From positions 1 through 58,540 of the forward strand of contig MHAY01000029.1 in NCBI GenBank assembly GCA_001804705.1: 58,540 nt of DNA, in the 5' to 3' direction. Made by a program: the position numbers and the translations under genes. Below are positions 27,828 through 35,009 of this stretch, piece by piece. The first letter of the stretch is position 1, and the number at the start of each line of letters is the position of its first letter. Source of the stretch: Ignavibacteria bacterium RIFOXYC2_FULL_35_21 (GTDB lineage Bacteria > Bacteroidota > Ignavibacteria > Kapaibacteriales > UBA2268). The notes under the pieces were generated by a model. That model worked only from the letters and a program-made list of their open reading frames with translations, was not told where the DNA came from and did not search any database.

Positions 27828-27998
27828 ATGAGTTCAACAGTAATGAAAACGGGATTATTCCTTCTTGCATCGGGCGGGCTGGTTTTACTCGGCTTGATGA
27901 GTAAAAAGAACGGGAACAGGATTAGCAGATATTTCGAAAACTGCCGTATAACTTCGGCAAGGAAGAAAATACAACCTGAAAAGATAAACTTTTGCTGA
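27828..27998 (+). CDS. Small single-pass membrane protein
   Basis: 56 residues: MSSTVMKTG, then a hydrophobic helix (LFLLASGGLVLLGLMS), then a strongly basic tail (KKNGNRISRYF, ARKKIQPEK). GGTGG lies 7 nt before the ATG; a longer form from 27798 is less likely because it begins upstream of or at the predicted transcript start. It ends 2 nt before the NlpC/P60 start, so the two form one sigma-54-driven unit. No family was recognised. Confidence 0.5.
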   Translation: MSSTVMKTGLFLLASGGLVLLGLMSKKNGNRISRYFENCRITSARKKIQPEKINFC

Positions 27999-28000
27999 GG

Positions 28001-28546
28001 ATGGATGGAAAGGGAAAAATATTCGTTTGTATTTTTTCACTTGCTTTGGTTATTGCGGGATGTCAGCCGAGTGTTCGTTTTACTTCAAATAAAAAAAGCA
28101 TAAATAGTTCAACATACAGTAAACACAAAAATAAAGAGCAAACCGGTAATACTGTCCAATACAGCCCTGAGACTATCGGCACGGAGCGTTTCCGCATCAT
28201 CGGGGAAGCAGAGTCATGGCTCGGTACGCCTTATTGTTATGGGGGATATACAAAGGATTGTACCGACTGTTCGGGTTTTATCCTGAATATTTTTCAGACT
28301 GCGGGAATTGCGCTCCCACGCACTGCTGAGAGCCAGTTCGAGTTCGGCAGTGATATAGACGAAAGTGAAAAGGAGGCAGGCGACCTTGTGTTTTTCAGGG
28401 ACAAATCGAAAATTTCACATGTCGGAATTTACGCGGGAAATAATGAATTTATACATGCTTCTATATCGAACGGAGTAGTCAGGCAGTCTTTGGATGATTT
28501 TTATTACAGAGAGCATTACGCAGGAGCAAAGAGAGTGTTTCAATAA
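28001..28546 (+). CDS. NlpC/P60 cell-wall peptidase lipoprotein
   Basis: 181 residues. The signal peptide with lipobox VIAG-C21 predicts a lipoprotein. After an 50-residue linker, the NlpC/P60 domain has the Cys-His-His triad: C90 in 'DCTDCSGF', His in 'SHVGIYAG' and His in 'FIHAS'. These enzymes cut D-gamma-glutamyl-diaminopimelate bonds in peptidoglycan. The ATG at 28001 is preferred over an upstream TTG. The gene is coupled to the preceding small membrane protein. Sigma-54 control of a wall hydrolase suggests an envelope-stress or remodelling role, which is inference. Confidence 0.85.
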   Translation: MDGKGKIFVCIFSLALVIAGCQPSVRFTSNKKSINSSTYSKHKNKEQTGNTVQYSPETIGTERFRIIGEAESWLGTPYCYGGYTKDCTDCSGFILNIFQTAGIALPRTAESQFEFGSDIDESEKEAGDLVFFRDKSKISHVGIYAGNNEFIHASISNGVVRQSLDDFYYREHYAGAKRVFQ

Positions 28547-28629
28547 AGTGTCAGTCAAATTTTTCTGACAGTGGGAATTTATTTTCACACATTATATTTT
28601 TAAAATTTTAAACACTTTACTACTTTATC

Positions 28630-28727
28630 ACCCTGTGCCCTTCGTTTAACTCAGGATAAACTCTGTCGAAGGGCATTATTCAATCTGGCAGAAACGGTAG
28701 TCATAATTCCACAATCTCAGTATGACA
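28630..28727. repeat. GTCAT-CTGAG family remnant
   Basis: It begins with TGCCCTTCGTTTAACTCAGG and the inverted TCTGTCGAAGGGCA, and ends with CTCAGTATGACAG. It is the only notable content of the 28547-28819 gap apart from a CTGTCAG/CTGACAG-type hairpin just behind the NlpC/P60 stop at about 28551-28571, which may terminate it. Confidence 0.45.
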
Positions 28728-28819
28728 GTAATATTTGAATATTTCAAATTAATCAATATCACATCCTTGAATTCGTCATAGTTTCAAAAATCAATTATAT
28801 TATTTAATAAAGGAACAGC

Positions 28820-29326
28820 ATGAAGAGAATTTACATGTACTTTTCGATTTTATTATTTATTTTAGCCTTACAAATTAGTTCCGCACAGGGTCCCAAGGGA
28901 GCAACATTCGGCTTTGGAATTATGTTCGGCGACCCGACAGGTGGAACATTAAAATTCTGGACAAACAGGGAAAACGCATTTGTCGTAGATGTCGGGAGTT
29001 CGTACTTTGGCGGATTAAGATTCAATGGCGATTATTTATGGCATTTCGATGCTTTTAATTCACAGGTTGTTAAGTTATATGCCGGACCCGGTGTTGTAGT
29101 TGGTATCGGTGAAGGACACAGCTACTGGTATAAAGAAGACCATAAGAAATTCTATTGGCGTGAGCATGGCGATGCCGGAATAGGTGTACGAGGTGTTTTT
29201 GGAGTGAATATTATACCAAGGCGTTCACCACTTGAAATATTCCTTGAATTAGGTGTTTTGATTGGAGTTTCACCTGCATTTGGGACAGGAGTTGATACAG
29301 GAATCGGAATAAGGTTTTACCCCTAA
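28820..29326 (+). CDS. Small secreted beta-barrel-like protein
   Basis: 168 residues: signal peptide to 'LQISSAQ', then alternating Gly/aromatic strands (FGFGIMFGDPTGG, GGLRFNGDYLWHF, AGPGVVVGIGEG, ELGVLIGVSPAFGTG) and a terminal 'IGIRFYP' that looks like an outer-membrane barrel strand. An eight-strand barrel would fit the size. AAAGGAAC lies 8 nt before the ATG. No homologue was recognised. Its transcript is closed by the hairpin at 29335-29354. Confidence 0.65.
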   Translation: MKRIYMYFSILLFILALQISSAQGPKGATFGFGIMFGDPTGGTLKFWTNRENAFVVDVGSSYFGGLRFNGDYLWHFDAFNSQVVKLYAGPGVVVGIGEGHSYWYKEDHKKFYWREHGDAGIGVRGVFGVNIIPRRSPLEIFLELGVLIGVSPAFGTGVDTGIGIRFYP

Positions 29327-29334
29327 ATTGAAAA

Positions 29335-29354
29335 AGCCGCTGTCGAAAGCGGCT
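29335..29354. terminator. Bidirectional terminator
   Basis: AGCCGC / GCGGCT stem, 8-nt loop. Runs of T on both sides (CTTT on plus, TTTTT on minus) let it serve the barrel-like gene and the tRNA-Glu gene, which converge here. Confidence 0.75.
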
Positions 29355-29361
29355 CTTTATG

Positions 29362-29433
29362 TGACCCCAAGCGGATTCGAACCGCTACTGTCAGCGTGAA
29401 AGGCTGATGACCTAACCATTAGTCTATGGGGCC
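29362..29433 (-). tRNA. tRNA-Glu (anticodon TTC)
   Basis: The minus strand folds as a full cloverleaf of 72 nt. The acceptor GGCCCCA pairs with TGGGGTC. The anticodon stem is TCAGC/GCTGA with loop CTTTCAC (anticodon TTC). The T-arm is AGCGG-TTCGAAT-CCGCT. No CCA is encoded. The D-arm sequence is of the usual TAGNCTAATGGTTAGG type. A perfect promoter lies upstream and a terminator downstream, so it is monocistronic. Confidence 0.95.
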
Positions 29434-29466
29434 TCCCTTTTCTGTATTTTCATTTTTAACAGACTA

Positions 29467-29497
29467 CAAAATTATGAATTTATCCCTGTATGTACAA
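29467..29497 (-). promoter_or_regulatory. Bacteroidota-type promoter of tRNA-Glu
   Basis: Minus strand: TTG (complement of 29495-29497), 20 nt, TAATTTTG (complement of 29467-29474), a full match to TTG-N17-23-TAnnTTTG. It is the best evidence in this window for the primary sigma factor type. Confidence 0.7.
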
Positions 29498-29514
29498 ATT
29501 TATTTGATTTAGAA

Positions 29515-29655
29515 GAATAGCCACTATTTTTAAATAGTGGTGTTGTTACATAATCATAATTTGGGATTAATACTTGTAGAGACAGGTCTTAGACCTGTCT
29601 CTACATAGGATTTCATAAAATACTAATTCCCACTTTCTGAAGATTGTGGCTAATT
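29515..29655. repeat. Inverted-repeat element, GAATAGCCAC family (copy 2)
   Basis: Left end GAATAGCCACTATTTTTAAATAGTGG, right end a decayed TTGTGGCTAATT. The centre carries the palindrome GAGACAGGTCTTAGACCTGTCTC (with GTA/TAC flanks), matching the position of the central palindrome in 7844-7956. It fills the gap between the tRNA and the ABC exporter. Confidence 0.6.
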
Positions 29656-29753
29656 AAAAATAAATGGACTCTTAAAATATATATAATCTGCTTCGTTGTT
29701 CAAATATAATTTGTGTAATTATTTTTATTAATTTTCAGATTCTGCCTGATTAT

Positions 29754-30428
29754 ATGAATGATTATATAATATCTGCAAAAAACCTTAATAAGACCTATCA
29801 AATTGTAAACATTAATACTGTTGCGATTAATAACATCAGCCTCAATGTTAATAAAGGTGATTTTACTGCTATTATGGGACCATCCGGCTGCGGCAAATCA
29901 ACTTTATTAAATATCCTTGGCCTGCTTGATTCACCTACAAAGGGCGAGTACTTTTTCCTCGGTGAGGAAGTCTCAGGGCTTAAAGAGGGAATTCGTTCAA
30001 AAATAAGAAAAGGAAATATCGGTTTCATTTTCCAGAATTTCAATCTGATTGAAAGCATGACCGTTTTTGAAAACATTGAATTACCATTAATGTATTTGAA
30101 GGTAAACTCGAGGGAGCGTAAGAAAAAAATAAATAATATTCTCGAATATATGGATATTCAAAACTTGTTGAACCGTTATCCTTTTCAGTTATCAGGCGGT
30201 GAACAGCAAAGAGTGTCCCTTTCGCGTGCAATTGTCTTTGAACCCAATCTGATTCTCGCTGATGAACCGACGGGCAATCTTGACAATAAAAATTCTCATA
30301 AAATTATGCAGTTATTGACTCAAATAAACAATAAAGGAATTACAATTGTTCTTGTTACACATGAATTGGAATGTTCAAAGTACTGCAAGGAAATAATTAA
30401 TATTTTGGATGGGAATCTTGTCCAATAA
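29754..30428 (+). CDS. ABC transporter ATPase, MacB/LolD type
   Basis: 224 residues. Walker A 'GPSGCGKST' near residue 43, Q-loop 'FIFQNFNL', signature '[14 protein letters not shown]' and Walker B '[12 protein letters not shown]' are all intact, with an H-loop in 'VLVTHE'. This layout belongs to the MacB/LolD/FtsE class that drives FtsX-like permeases. The permease follows after 14 nt. Such pairs move lipoproteins, peptides or toxins across the envelope without a transport channel. Substrate unknown. Confidence 0.9.
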   Translation: MNDYIISAKNLNKTYQIVNINTVAINNISLNVNKGDFTAIMGPSGCGKSTLLNILGLLDSPTKGEYFFLGEEVSGLKEGIRSKIRKGNIGFIFQNFNLIESMTVFENIELPLMYLKVNSRERKKKINNILEYMDIQNLLNRYPFQLSGGEQQRVSLSRAIVFEPNLILADEPTGNLDNKNSHKIMQLLTQINNKGITIVLVTHELECSKYCKEIINILDGNLVQ

Positions 30429-30442
30429 TTGAACCTGTTATT

Positions 30443-32512
30443 ATGTTAAAACATTATATTAAATCCATTATCCGTGAAATCATCAACAGGAAATTTTATT
30501 CAATAATAATAATAATTGGATTCACACTCGGTATTTCTTTATGGATTTTGATAATGCTATGGATTGATTATGAAGAAAAGTCGTTTGGCTTAAAAAATAA
30601 TTCTCTCTTATTGTTTAGGATTAGCAGTTTAGAGGATGAATCCAGCGAGGTTTGGTTAGATTCAAATCATGTTTATCATTATAGGCTTTTCCCTGAAACA
30701 CCATTTCCATTAGCACCAATACTGAAAAAGACTGACCCGTCAATTGTTCAGATAGCACGCTTCGGATATTTTAATGATACGATTGTAAGCTACGGGCAAA
30801 AAAGTTTCACAGAAAAAAGAATTGCTTTTGCTGACACCGGATTATTCAGATTCTTCAGGTTTCCTTTGGTAAGCGGCAGTATTGCCGAATTTTCAAAAGA
30901 TTCAAATGTCGTTATAATTAATAAAATGACTGCTGAAAGATATTTTGAAGGGGAAAATCCAATTGGAAAAATGTTGAATATAAATAATAAATATTATTTA
31001 AGAATAATCGCAGTTGTGAAAAATATTTCTTCATATAATAAGCTTCAATTTGATGCTCTTGCTCCGATTTCTTTAATCAAGGACAGCAATTTGGTCAACA
31101 ACTGGGCTGAAGATAAAGTTAATACTTATTTTTTCATTAATAGGAAAACGGATACACGTCAGCTCATAAGAAATATTAACGGTATTGTGTATTACTATAA
31201 TCCAAAATATCGAGGGACCTACCTGATTGAAAGGATACAGCGTCATCACAGTTATTCGGATATCAGGATTGATGCCGGAATCAGCGGTGATATCCAGTTT
31301 ATCCATATATTTTCGGCTATTGCTTTATTCATTATTTTTATAGCATGTATTAACTACTTTAACATTTCTGTCAGCCAATTTGCAAACAGGTCAAAGGAAA
31401 TTGCAATCAGAAAAACATTTGGTGCTGGGAAAAAGAATATAGTTATTCAATATTTGATTGAGGGTCAGATTCTCTCATTTATTTCCCTGGCTTTGGCAAT
31501 ATTTCTTGTTAATATACTGATTCCACGTTTTAACCTTATAACCTCAGCCGATATTCAAATTGGTTTTTGGAAAAATGACATGCTGTTATTCAAATGCCTG
31601 ATTATTACTATTCTAATCGGCTTGATTTCGGCAAGCTACCCTGCATTTTACTTTTCATCAATAAATCCGGCAAGGATATTCTCAAGCCTGTTAAAATCCG
31701 GAGCAAGAGGCAGGGTATTTCGTTGGGTTATCACTTATATTCAATTCTCTATTTCTGTCGCATTAATTGTTTCTTCATTCAAAGTAGAAAGGCAGTTGGA
31801 TTACCTGCGAAACACAAAAATGGGTTACGATGAAGATTATACTTTACAAATCCCCTTCAGTGAAAATATTAAAAACAAGTTTGATTTATTCAAAAAAGAC
31901 CTGAAAGACAATCCTGATATTTTGGATGTTAATACACCAAAAAATAATTTAGAAAATTCCAAAGGAAATGAAACTGATATACTATCGGTTAAGTTCTTTC
32001 CCCGGCATATTGCAGATAATATAAGATATATTGGTAGTGTATGGGAAAAATACGAAAAGGAAATTCCCTTTGAATACACTATCACCGATTCCGATATGAG
32101 AAGGGAATTTCGGTCTGAAACAATTATGGGTGAAATTTTCAACTATTTTACCATAACATCTGCCATTATAACCTTGCTTGGATTTTTCTGCATATCGAGC
32201 TTCATGTGCGAACAACGAAAAACCGAAATTGCAATCAGGAAAACTTTCGGTGCATCTTCAGTGGATATATATTTTTTAATAATAAAAGAATTTTTATTAA
32301 TAAGTCTGGCAGCGATAGTTACTGCACATATTGCAGTAACATTCACGGCAAGTGTCTGGATACAAAGATTTACATATAAAATCGGTGACTTCGGACTATC
32401 AGAATATGTAATTCCAACTGTAATTTCTATATTATTGTTAATCACAACCGTAAGTTACCATGCAATAAAAGCATCGAGGCAAGAGCCGGCTGATGTGTTG
32501 AAAAGAGAGTGA
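30443..32512 (+). CDS. FtsX/MacB-like ABC permease, with a shortened second periplasmic domain
   Basis: 689 residues. Order: TM1 (residues 15-38), a periplasmic MacB_PCD-like domain to about 275, three TM helices (about 285-425), a further TM near 430, a second periplasmic stretch of only about 110 residues, and a C-terminal FtsX TM block with the conserved 'EIAIRKTFGASSVDI' loop (its twin in the first half is 'EIAIRKTFGAGKKNI'). Bacteroidota homologues of this two-FtsX type usually have near 780-800 residues; the missing part falls in the second periplasmic domain, between 'PKNNLEN' and 'DNIRYIG'. It forms an operon with the ATPase upstream. Confidence 0.85.
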   Translation: MLKHYIKSIIREIINRKFYSIIIIIGFTLGISLWILIMLWIDYEEKSFGLKNNSLLLFRISSLEDESSEVWLDSNHVYHYRLFPETPFPLAPILKKTDPSIVQIARFGYFNDTIVSYGQKSFTEKRIAFADTGLFRFFRFPLVSGSIAEFSKDSNVVIINKMTAERYFEGENPIGKMLNINNKYYLRIIAVVKNISSYNKLQFDALAPISLIKDSNLVNNWAEDKVNTYFFINRKTDTRQLIRNINGIVYYYNPKYRGTYLIERIQRHHSYSDIRIDAGISGDIQFIHIFSAIALFIIFIACINYFNISVSQFANRSKEIAIRKTFGAGKKNIVIQYLIEGQILSFISLALAIFLVNILIPRFNLITSADIQIGFWKNDMLLFKCLIITILIGLISASYPAFYFSSINPARIFSSLLKSGARGRVFRWVITYIQFSISVALIVSSFKVERQLDYLRNTKMGYDEDYTLQIPFSENIKNKFDLFKKDLKDNPDILDVNTPKNNLENSKGNETDILSVKFFPRHIADNIRYIGSVWEKYEKEIPFEYTITDSDMRREFRSETIMGEIFNYFTITSAIITLLGFFCISSFMCEQRKTEIAIRKTFGASSVDIYFLIIKEFLLISLAAIVTAHIAVTFTASVWIQRFTYKIGDFGLSEYVIPTVISILLLITTVSYHAIKASRQEPADVLKRE

Positions 32513-32580
32513 TATTTATAAAATTGAAATATAATTTTTATATTTTTGTTCGATTAAAAAATTCAACATGATAATTGAAT

Positions 32581-33162
32581 ATGAAAATTGACCCGACTCA
32601 GGAAATTGAGCTAACGACTGAAAGGCTTGTGTTGAAAGTCCTGAATCCTGTTTTCGTTTCGGAGATTACAGATTATTATAGAAGAAATAAATTATATTTC
32701 GAAAAATATTTACCTGCTTTTGACAGATCTGCTTTCACAGAAGAATACCAAACCGTGAGGATTTGGACTGAATTTGATTTGATGGTCGAGGACAGTGCAA
32801 TTCGATTTTACATTTTTAATAAAGATGACATTCATTATAAAAACATTATTGGCGATATTTCAATATTCAATATAATTAGAGGTGCTGCTGATTCATGCAG
32901 TATCGGGTTTAAATTGGATGAATCCATTAGCGGAAAAGGATATATGACTGAAGCATTGAAAAGAATTATTGAATACATATTCGATGAACTGCAGCTTTGT
33001 AGAATTGAAGTAAACATCATGCCATCAAACAAGACATCAATTAAGCTTGTCGAGAAACTTGATTTCAAGGAAGAAGGCATAGCTTATAGTTATCTGGAAA
33101 TCGCAGGGAAAAGGGAAGACCATTTGAGATATTCTCTCATAAATACGAGTTTGATGATATAA
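32581..33162 (+). CDS. GNAT-family N-acetyltransferase (RimJ-like)
   Basis: 193 residues. 'LTTERLVLKVLNP' at the N-terminus, the acetyl-CoA loop 'ESISGKGYMTEALKRIIEY' and the late 'IEVNIMPSNKTSIKLVEKLDF' strand are the RimJ/RimL-type GNAT signature. Acceptor unknown: ribosomal protein N-termini and small amines are both possible in this subfamily. ATG 32581 is used rather than a TTG two codons upstream. It stands alone between the ABC exporter and coaE. Confidence 0.85.
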   Translation: MKIDPTQEIELTTERLVLKVLNPVFVSEITDYYRRNKLYFEKYLPAFDRSAFTEEYQTVRIWTEFDLMVEDSAIRFYIFNKDDIHYKNIIGDISIFNIIRGAADSCSIGFKLDESISGKGYMTEALKRIIEYIFDELQLCRIEVNIMPSNKTSIKLVEKLDFKEEGIAYSYLEIAGKREDHLRYSLINTSLMI

Positions 33163-33176
33163 GATGATTGATAAAT

Positions 33177-33273
33177 GTCACCCTGAGCTTGTCGAAGGGT
33201 TGTGGAACATGGTTTAAACAATGTCAGGAGTTACTCCTGACATTAACTCACTCTTCGATAAACTCAAAGTGAC
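33177..33273. repeat. GTCAT/GTCACC-CTGAG family element with central palindrome
   Basis: Left end GTCACCCTGAGCTTGTCGAAG, right end CTTCGATAAACTC...GTGAC (inverted). The centre is the palindrome AATGTCAGGAGTTACTCCTGACATT. It lies between the acetyltransferase and coaE and may act as a terminator for the former. Confidence 0.65.
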
Positions 33274-33312
33274 AGGTTTTTTATTTGAATTTATTTTTAA
33301 AATATTTTGATT

Positions 33313-33954
33313 ATGGAAGTAATACAAGAAGGTACATTGGTAATTGGTATAACAGGCGGGATTGGATGCGGCAAAACTACTGTCTCTCATTTCATCTCAG
33401 AGCTTGGCTATATTGTGATTTCTACTGATGAGAAAGCAAAAGAGCTGATGGTTACTGATTTTAATATAAAAAACAAAATTTTCCGTGCTTTCGGCTCTGA
33501 ATCCTACAATTCGGATGGTTCACTAAATTCCCAATATATTTCTGATTTGGTTTTCGGAAAAACAGACGAACACACAAAAAGACTTTCCCAACTCAACTCA
33601 ATAGTTCATCCTCCTGTCATAGATTATATGATTGAAGAGGTGCAGAAGTATGAAGAAAAGGGTGAACCACTCGTCTTCATTGAAAGTGCATTAATATATG
33701 AAGCCGAACTCGAAGAAGGGTTCGATTATGTCATCGTCGTTGATTCAACAGAAGAAAATGCTATTCAGAGAATAACCCAGCGAACAGGAATGACAGAAGA
33801 GATTGCACGTATAAGAATGAAACAGCAAATTTCACAGCAGGAAAAGAAACAACTCGCCGATTTTGTCATTGAAAATAATGGAACTGTTGATGAATTGAAA
33901 CAATCAGTGAAAACTCTGATGAATATTGTGAAGAATTTGAAAGTGATAAAATAA
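33313..33954 (+). CDS. coaE: Dephospho-CoA kinase
   Basis: CoaE phosphorylates dephospho-CoA at the ribose 3'-OH, the last step of CoA synthesis. 213 residues from ATG 33313; an in-frame TTG lies two codons upstream. P-loop 'GITGGIGCGKTTV' at residues 12-24, 'ISTDEKAKEL' (usually DAD), 'LVFIESALIYEA' (normally DIPLL-type) and the lid 'QRTGMTEEIARIRMKQQ' are present. Substitution of the usual DxPLL by 'ESALIYEA' is typical of Bacteroidota CoaE. Confidence 0.85.
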   Translation: MEVIQEGTLVIGITGGIGCGKTTVSHFISELGYIVISTDEKAKELMVTDFNIKNKIFRAFGSESYNSDGSLNSQYISDLVFGKTDEHTKRLSQLNSIVHPPVIDYMIEEVQKYEEKGEPLVFIESALIYEAELEEGFDYVIVVDSTEENAIQRITQRTGMTEEIARIRMKQQISQQEKKQLADFVIENNGTVDELKQSVKTLMNIVKNLKVIK

Positions 33955-34047
33955 ATAAAGATATATGGATTGTGAAATAGCCGCTATTAATTTACCCCTA
34001 TTTATATCTGAAGAGGTAATATAATTCAAGATGATTTGGAGTACTTA

Positions 34048-34686
34048 ATGTTTTATATTTTTCTGGATGAAAGCGGGGATTTGGGTTTAGACCTATCGAA
34101 ACAAAGAACAACTCAATTCTTTTTAGTAACAATAATGTTTGTCAAAGATAAACGCAAAATAGAAAAAATTGTAAAAAAGGTTCATTACGGAATACAAAAA
34201 AAATATAAAAAATTTCGTAGTATTTTACATGCTAATTCTGAAAAAGCTGAAACCAAGAAATTATTATTGAGTATGATTAGTAAAACTAATACATCAGTGA
34301 TGACAATTTTTTTAAATAAAAGGAAAGTTTATACTAAGCTTAAAAAAGAACGCGATGTATTATATAATTTTGTCGTTAACCGACTCTTAGACATAGTTTA
34401 CAGGAAGAATTTAATTCCAGTTGAAGAGGAGGTAACTCTGATAGCTTCAAGAAAAGAAACAAACAAATTTCTGAATATGAATTTTAGGAACTACTTGTTA
34501 AACAAATTAAATTCGAAGTATAAATTGAAACTAAAAATTGAGATTAAGACTCCACATGAAGATAAATGCTTGCAGGCTGTTGATTTTATCAGTTGGTCAA
34601 TATTTAGAAAATACGAATACGAAGATGATAGTTATTATGATATAATTAGAGACAACATAGTTGAAGAAAGTCCGATTTATTCATAA
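34048..34686 (+). CDS. DUF3800 protein
   Basis: 212 residues from ATG 34048 (an in-frame TTG lies four codons upstream). DUF3800 proteins begin with 'FLDESGD' and end with a 'LQAVDFISWSIFRK' segment; both are present here, as is an acidic central part. They are often thought to have an RNase H-like fold, and they turn up in defence and mobile contexts with no settled function. Directly behind the stop lies a compact two-stem RNA-like hairpin (34696-34742). Several conserved RNA motifs next to DUF3800 genes have been reported; I have not checked which, if any, this is. The gene is lysine-rich and AT-rich relative to coaE, consistent with acquisition. Confidence 0.8.
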   Translation: MFYIFLDESGDLGLDLSKQRTTQFFLVTIMFVKDKRKIEKIVKKVHYGIQKKYKKFRSILHANSEKAETKKLLLSMISKTNTSVMTIFLNKRKVYTKLKKERDVLYNFVVNRLLDIVYRKNLIPVEEEVTLIASRKETNKFLNMNFRNYLLNKLNSKYKLKLKIEIKTPHEDKCLQAVDFISWSIFRKYEYEDDSYYDIIRDNIVEESPIYS

Positions 34687-34695
34687 ATAACAAAA

Positions 34696-34742
34696 CCTTA
34701 TACGCTATTTACGAGCAACCATCCGGTAGCCCACGTATAAGG
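34696..34742. ncRNA. Two-stem structured RNA next to the DUF3800 gene
   Basis: Outer stem CCTTATACG / CGTATAAGG, 9 bp perfect. Inner stem 8 nt by 8 nt (34713-34720 with 34725-34732) with a 4-nt loop. On the minus strand the inner stem reads GGGCTACC-GGAT-GGTTGCTC with seven pairs (one G-U, one mismatch); on the plus strand the G-U becomes an A-C mismatch, which mildly favours transcription of the minus strand. It starts 9 nt behind the DUF3800 stop and has no T-run, so it is not a standard terminator. Confidence 0.55.
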
Positions 34743-34855
34743 ATTTACTTGTTGTTTGCAAATTTACTATAAATGACTTATAAAACAAAAAATTATTTTT
34801 GCCTAATTAGCATAAATTTTACAAAGCAATTTGTTTTACATATTTAGTAATTTTA

Positions 34856-35002
34856 TTAAGATTCCTGATTAATCTTTTCTTTGAGATTCTCTAAGAATAT
34901 TTCAAGCCTTACTTTTTCTCTTGATAGTGCGTAATGTGCTGCAAATTCAGGGTCTTTCAACTGTTCTTTAAGATATTTTTTGTAATGATTTACTCTTTTC
35001 AT
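34856..35002 (-). CDS. Small protein resembling the N-terminus of a HigA-type antitoxin, without the HTH
   Basis: 48 residues: MKRVNHYKKYLKEQLKDPEF, then AAHYALSREKVRLEIFLENL, then KEKINQES. The 'YLKEQLKDPEFAAHY' start resembles addiction-module antidote proteins, which normally go on to a DNA-binding helix-turn-helix; here the frame ends first. An AGGAAA sequence sits on the stop codon of the upstream amidohydrolase gene, 7 nt before this ATG, so it is probably translated by coupling. It may be a truncated antitoxin, or a small protein in its own right. No toxin partner is adjacent. Confidence 0.5.
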   Translation of the reverse strand: MKRVNHYKKYLKEQLKDPEFAAHYALSREKVRLEIFLENLKEKINQES

Positions 35003-35009
35003 TTTTCCT

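Noticed and set aside
28551-28571. Riboswitch or leader ahead of the barrel-like gene
   Set aside because: The hairpin lies directly behind the NlpC/P60 stop and 250 bp from the next gene; a terminator explains it better.
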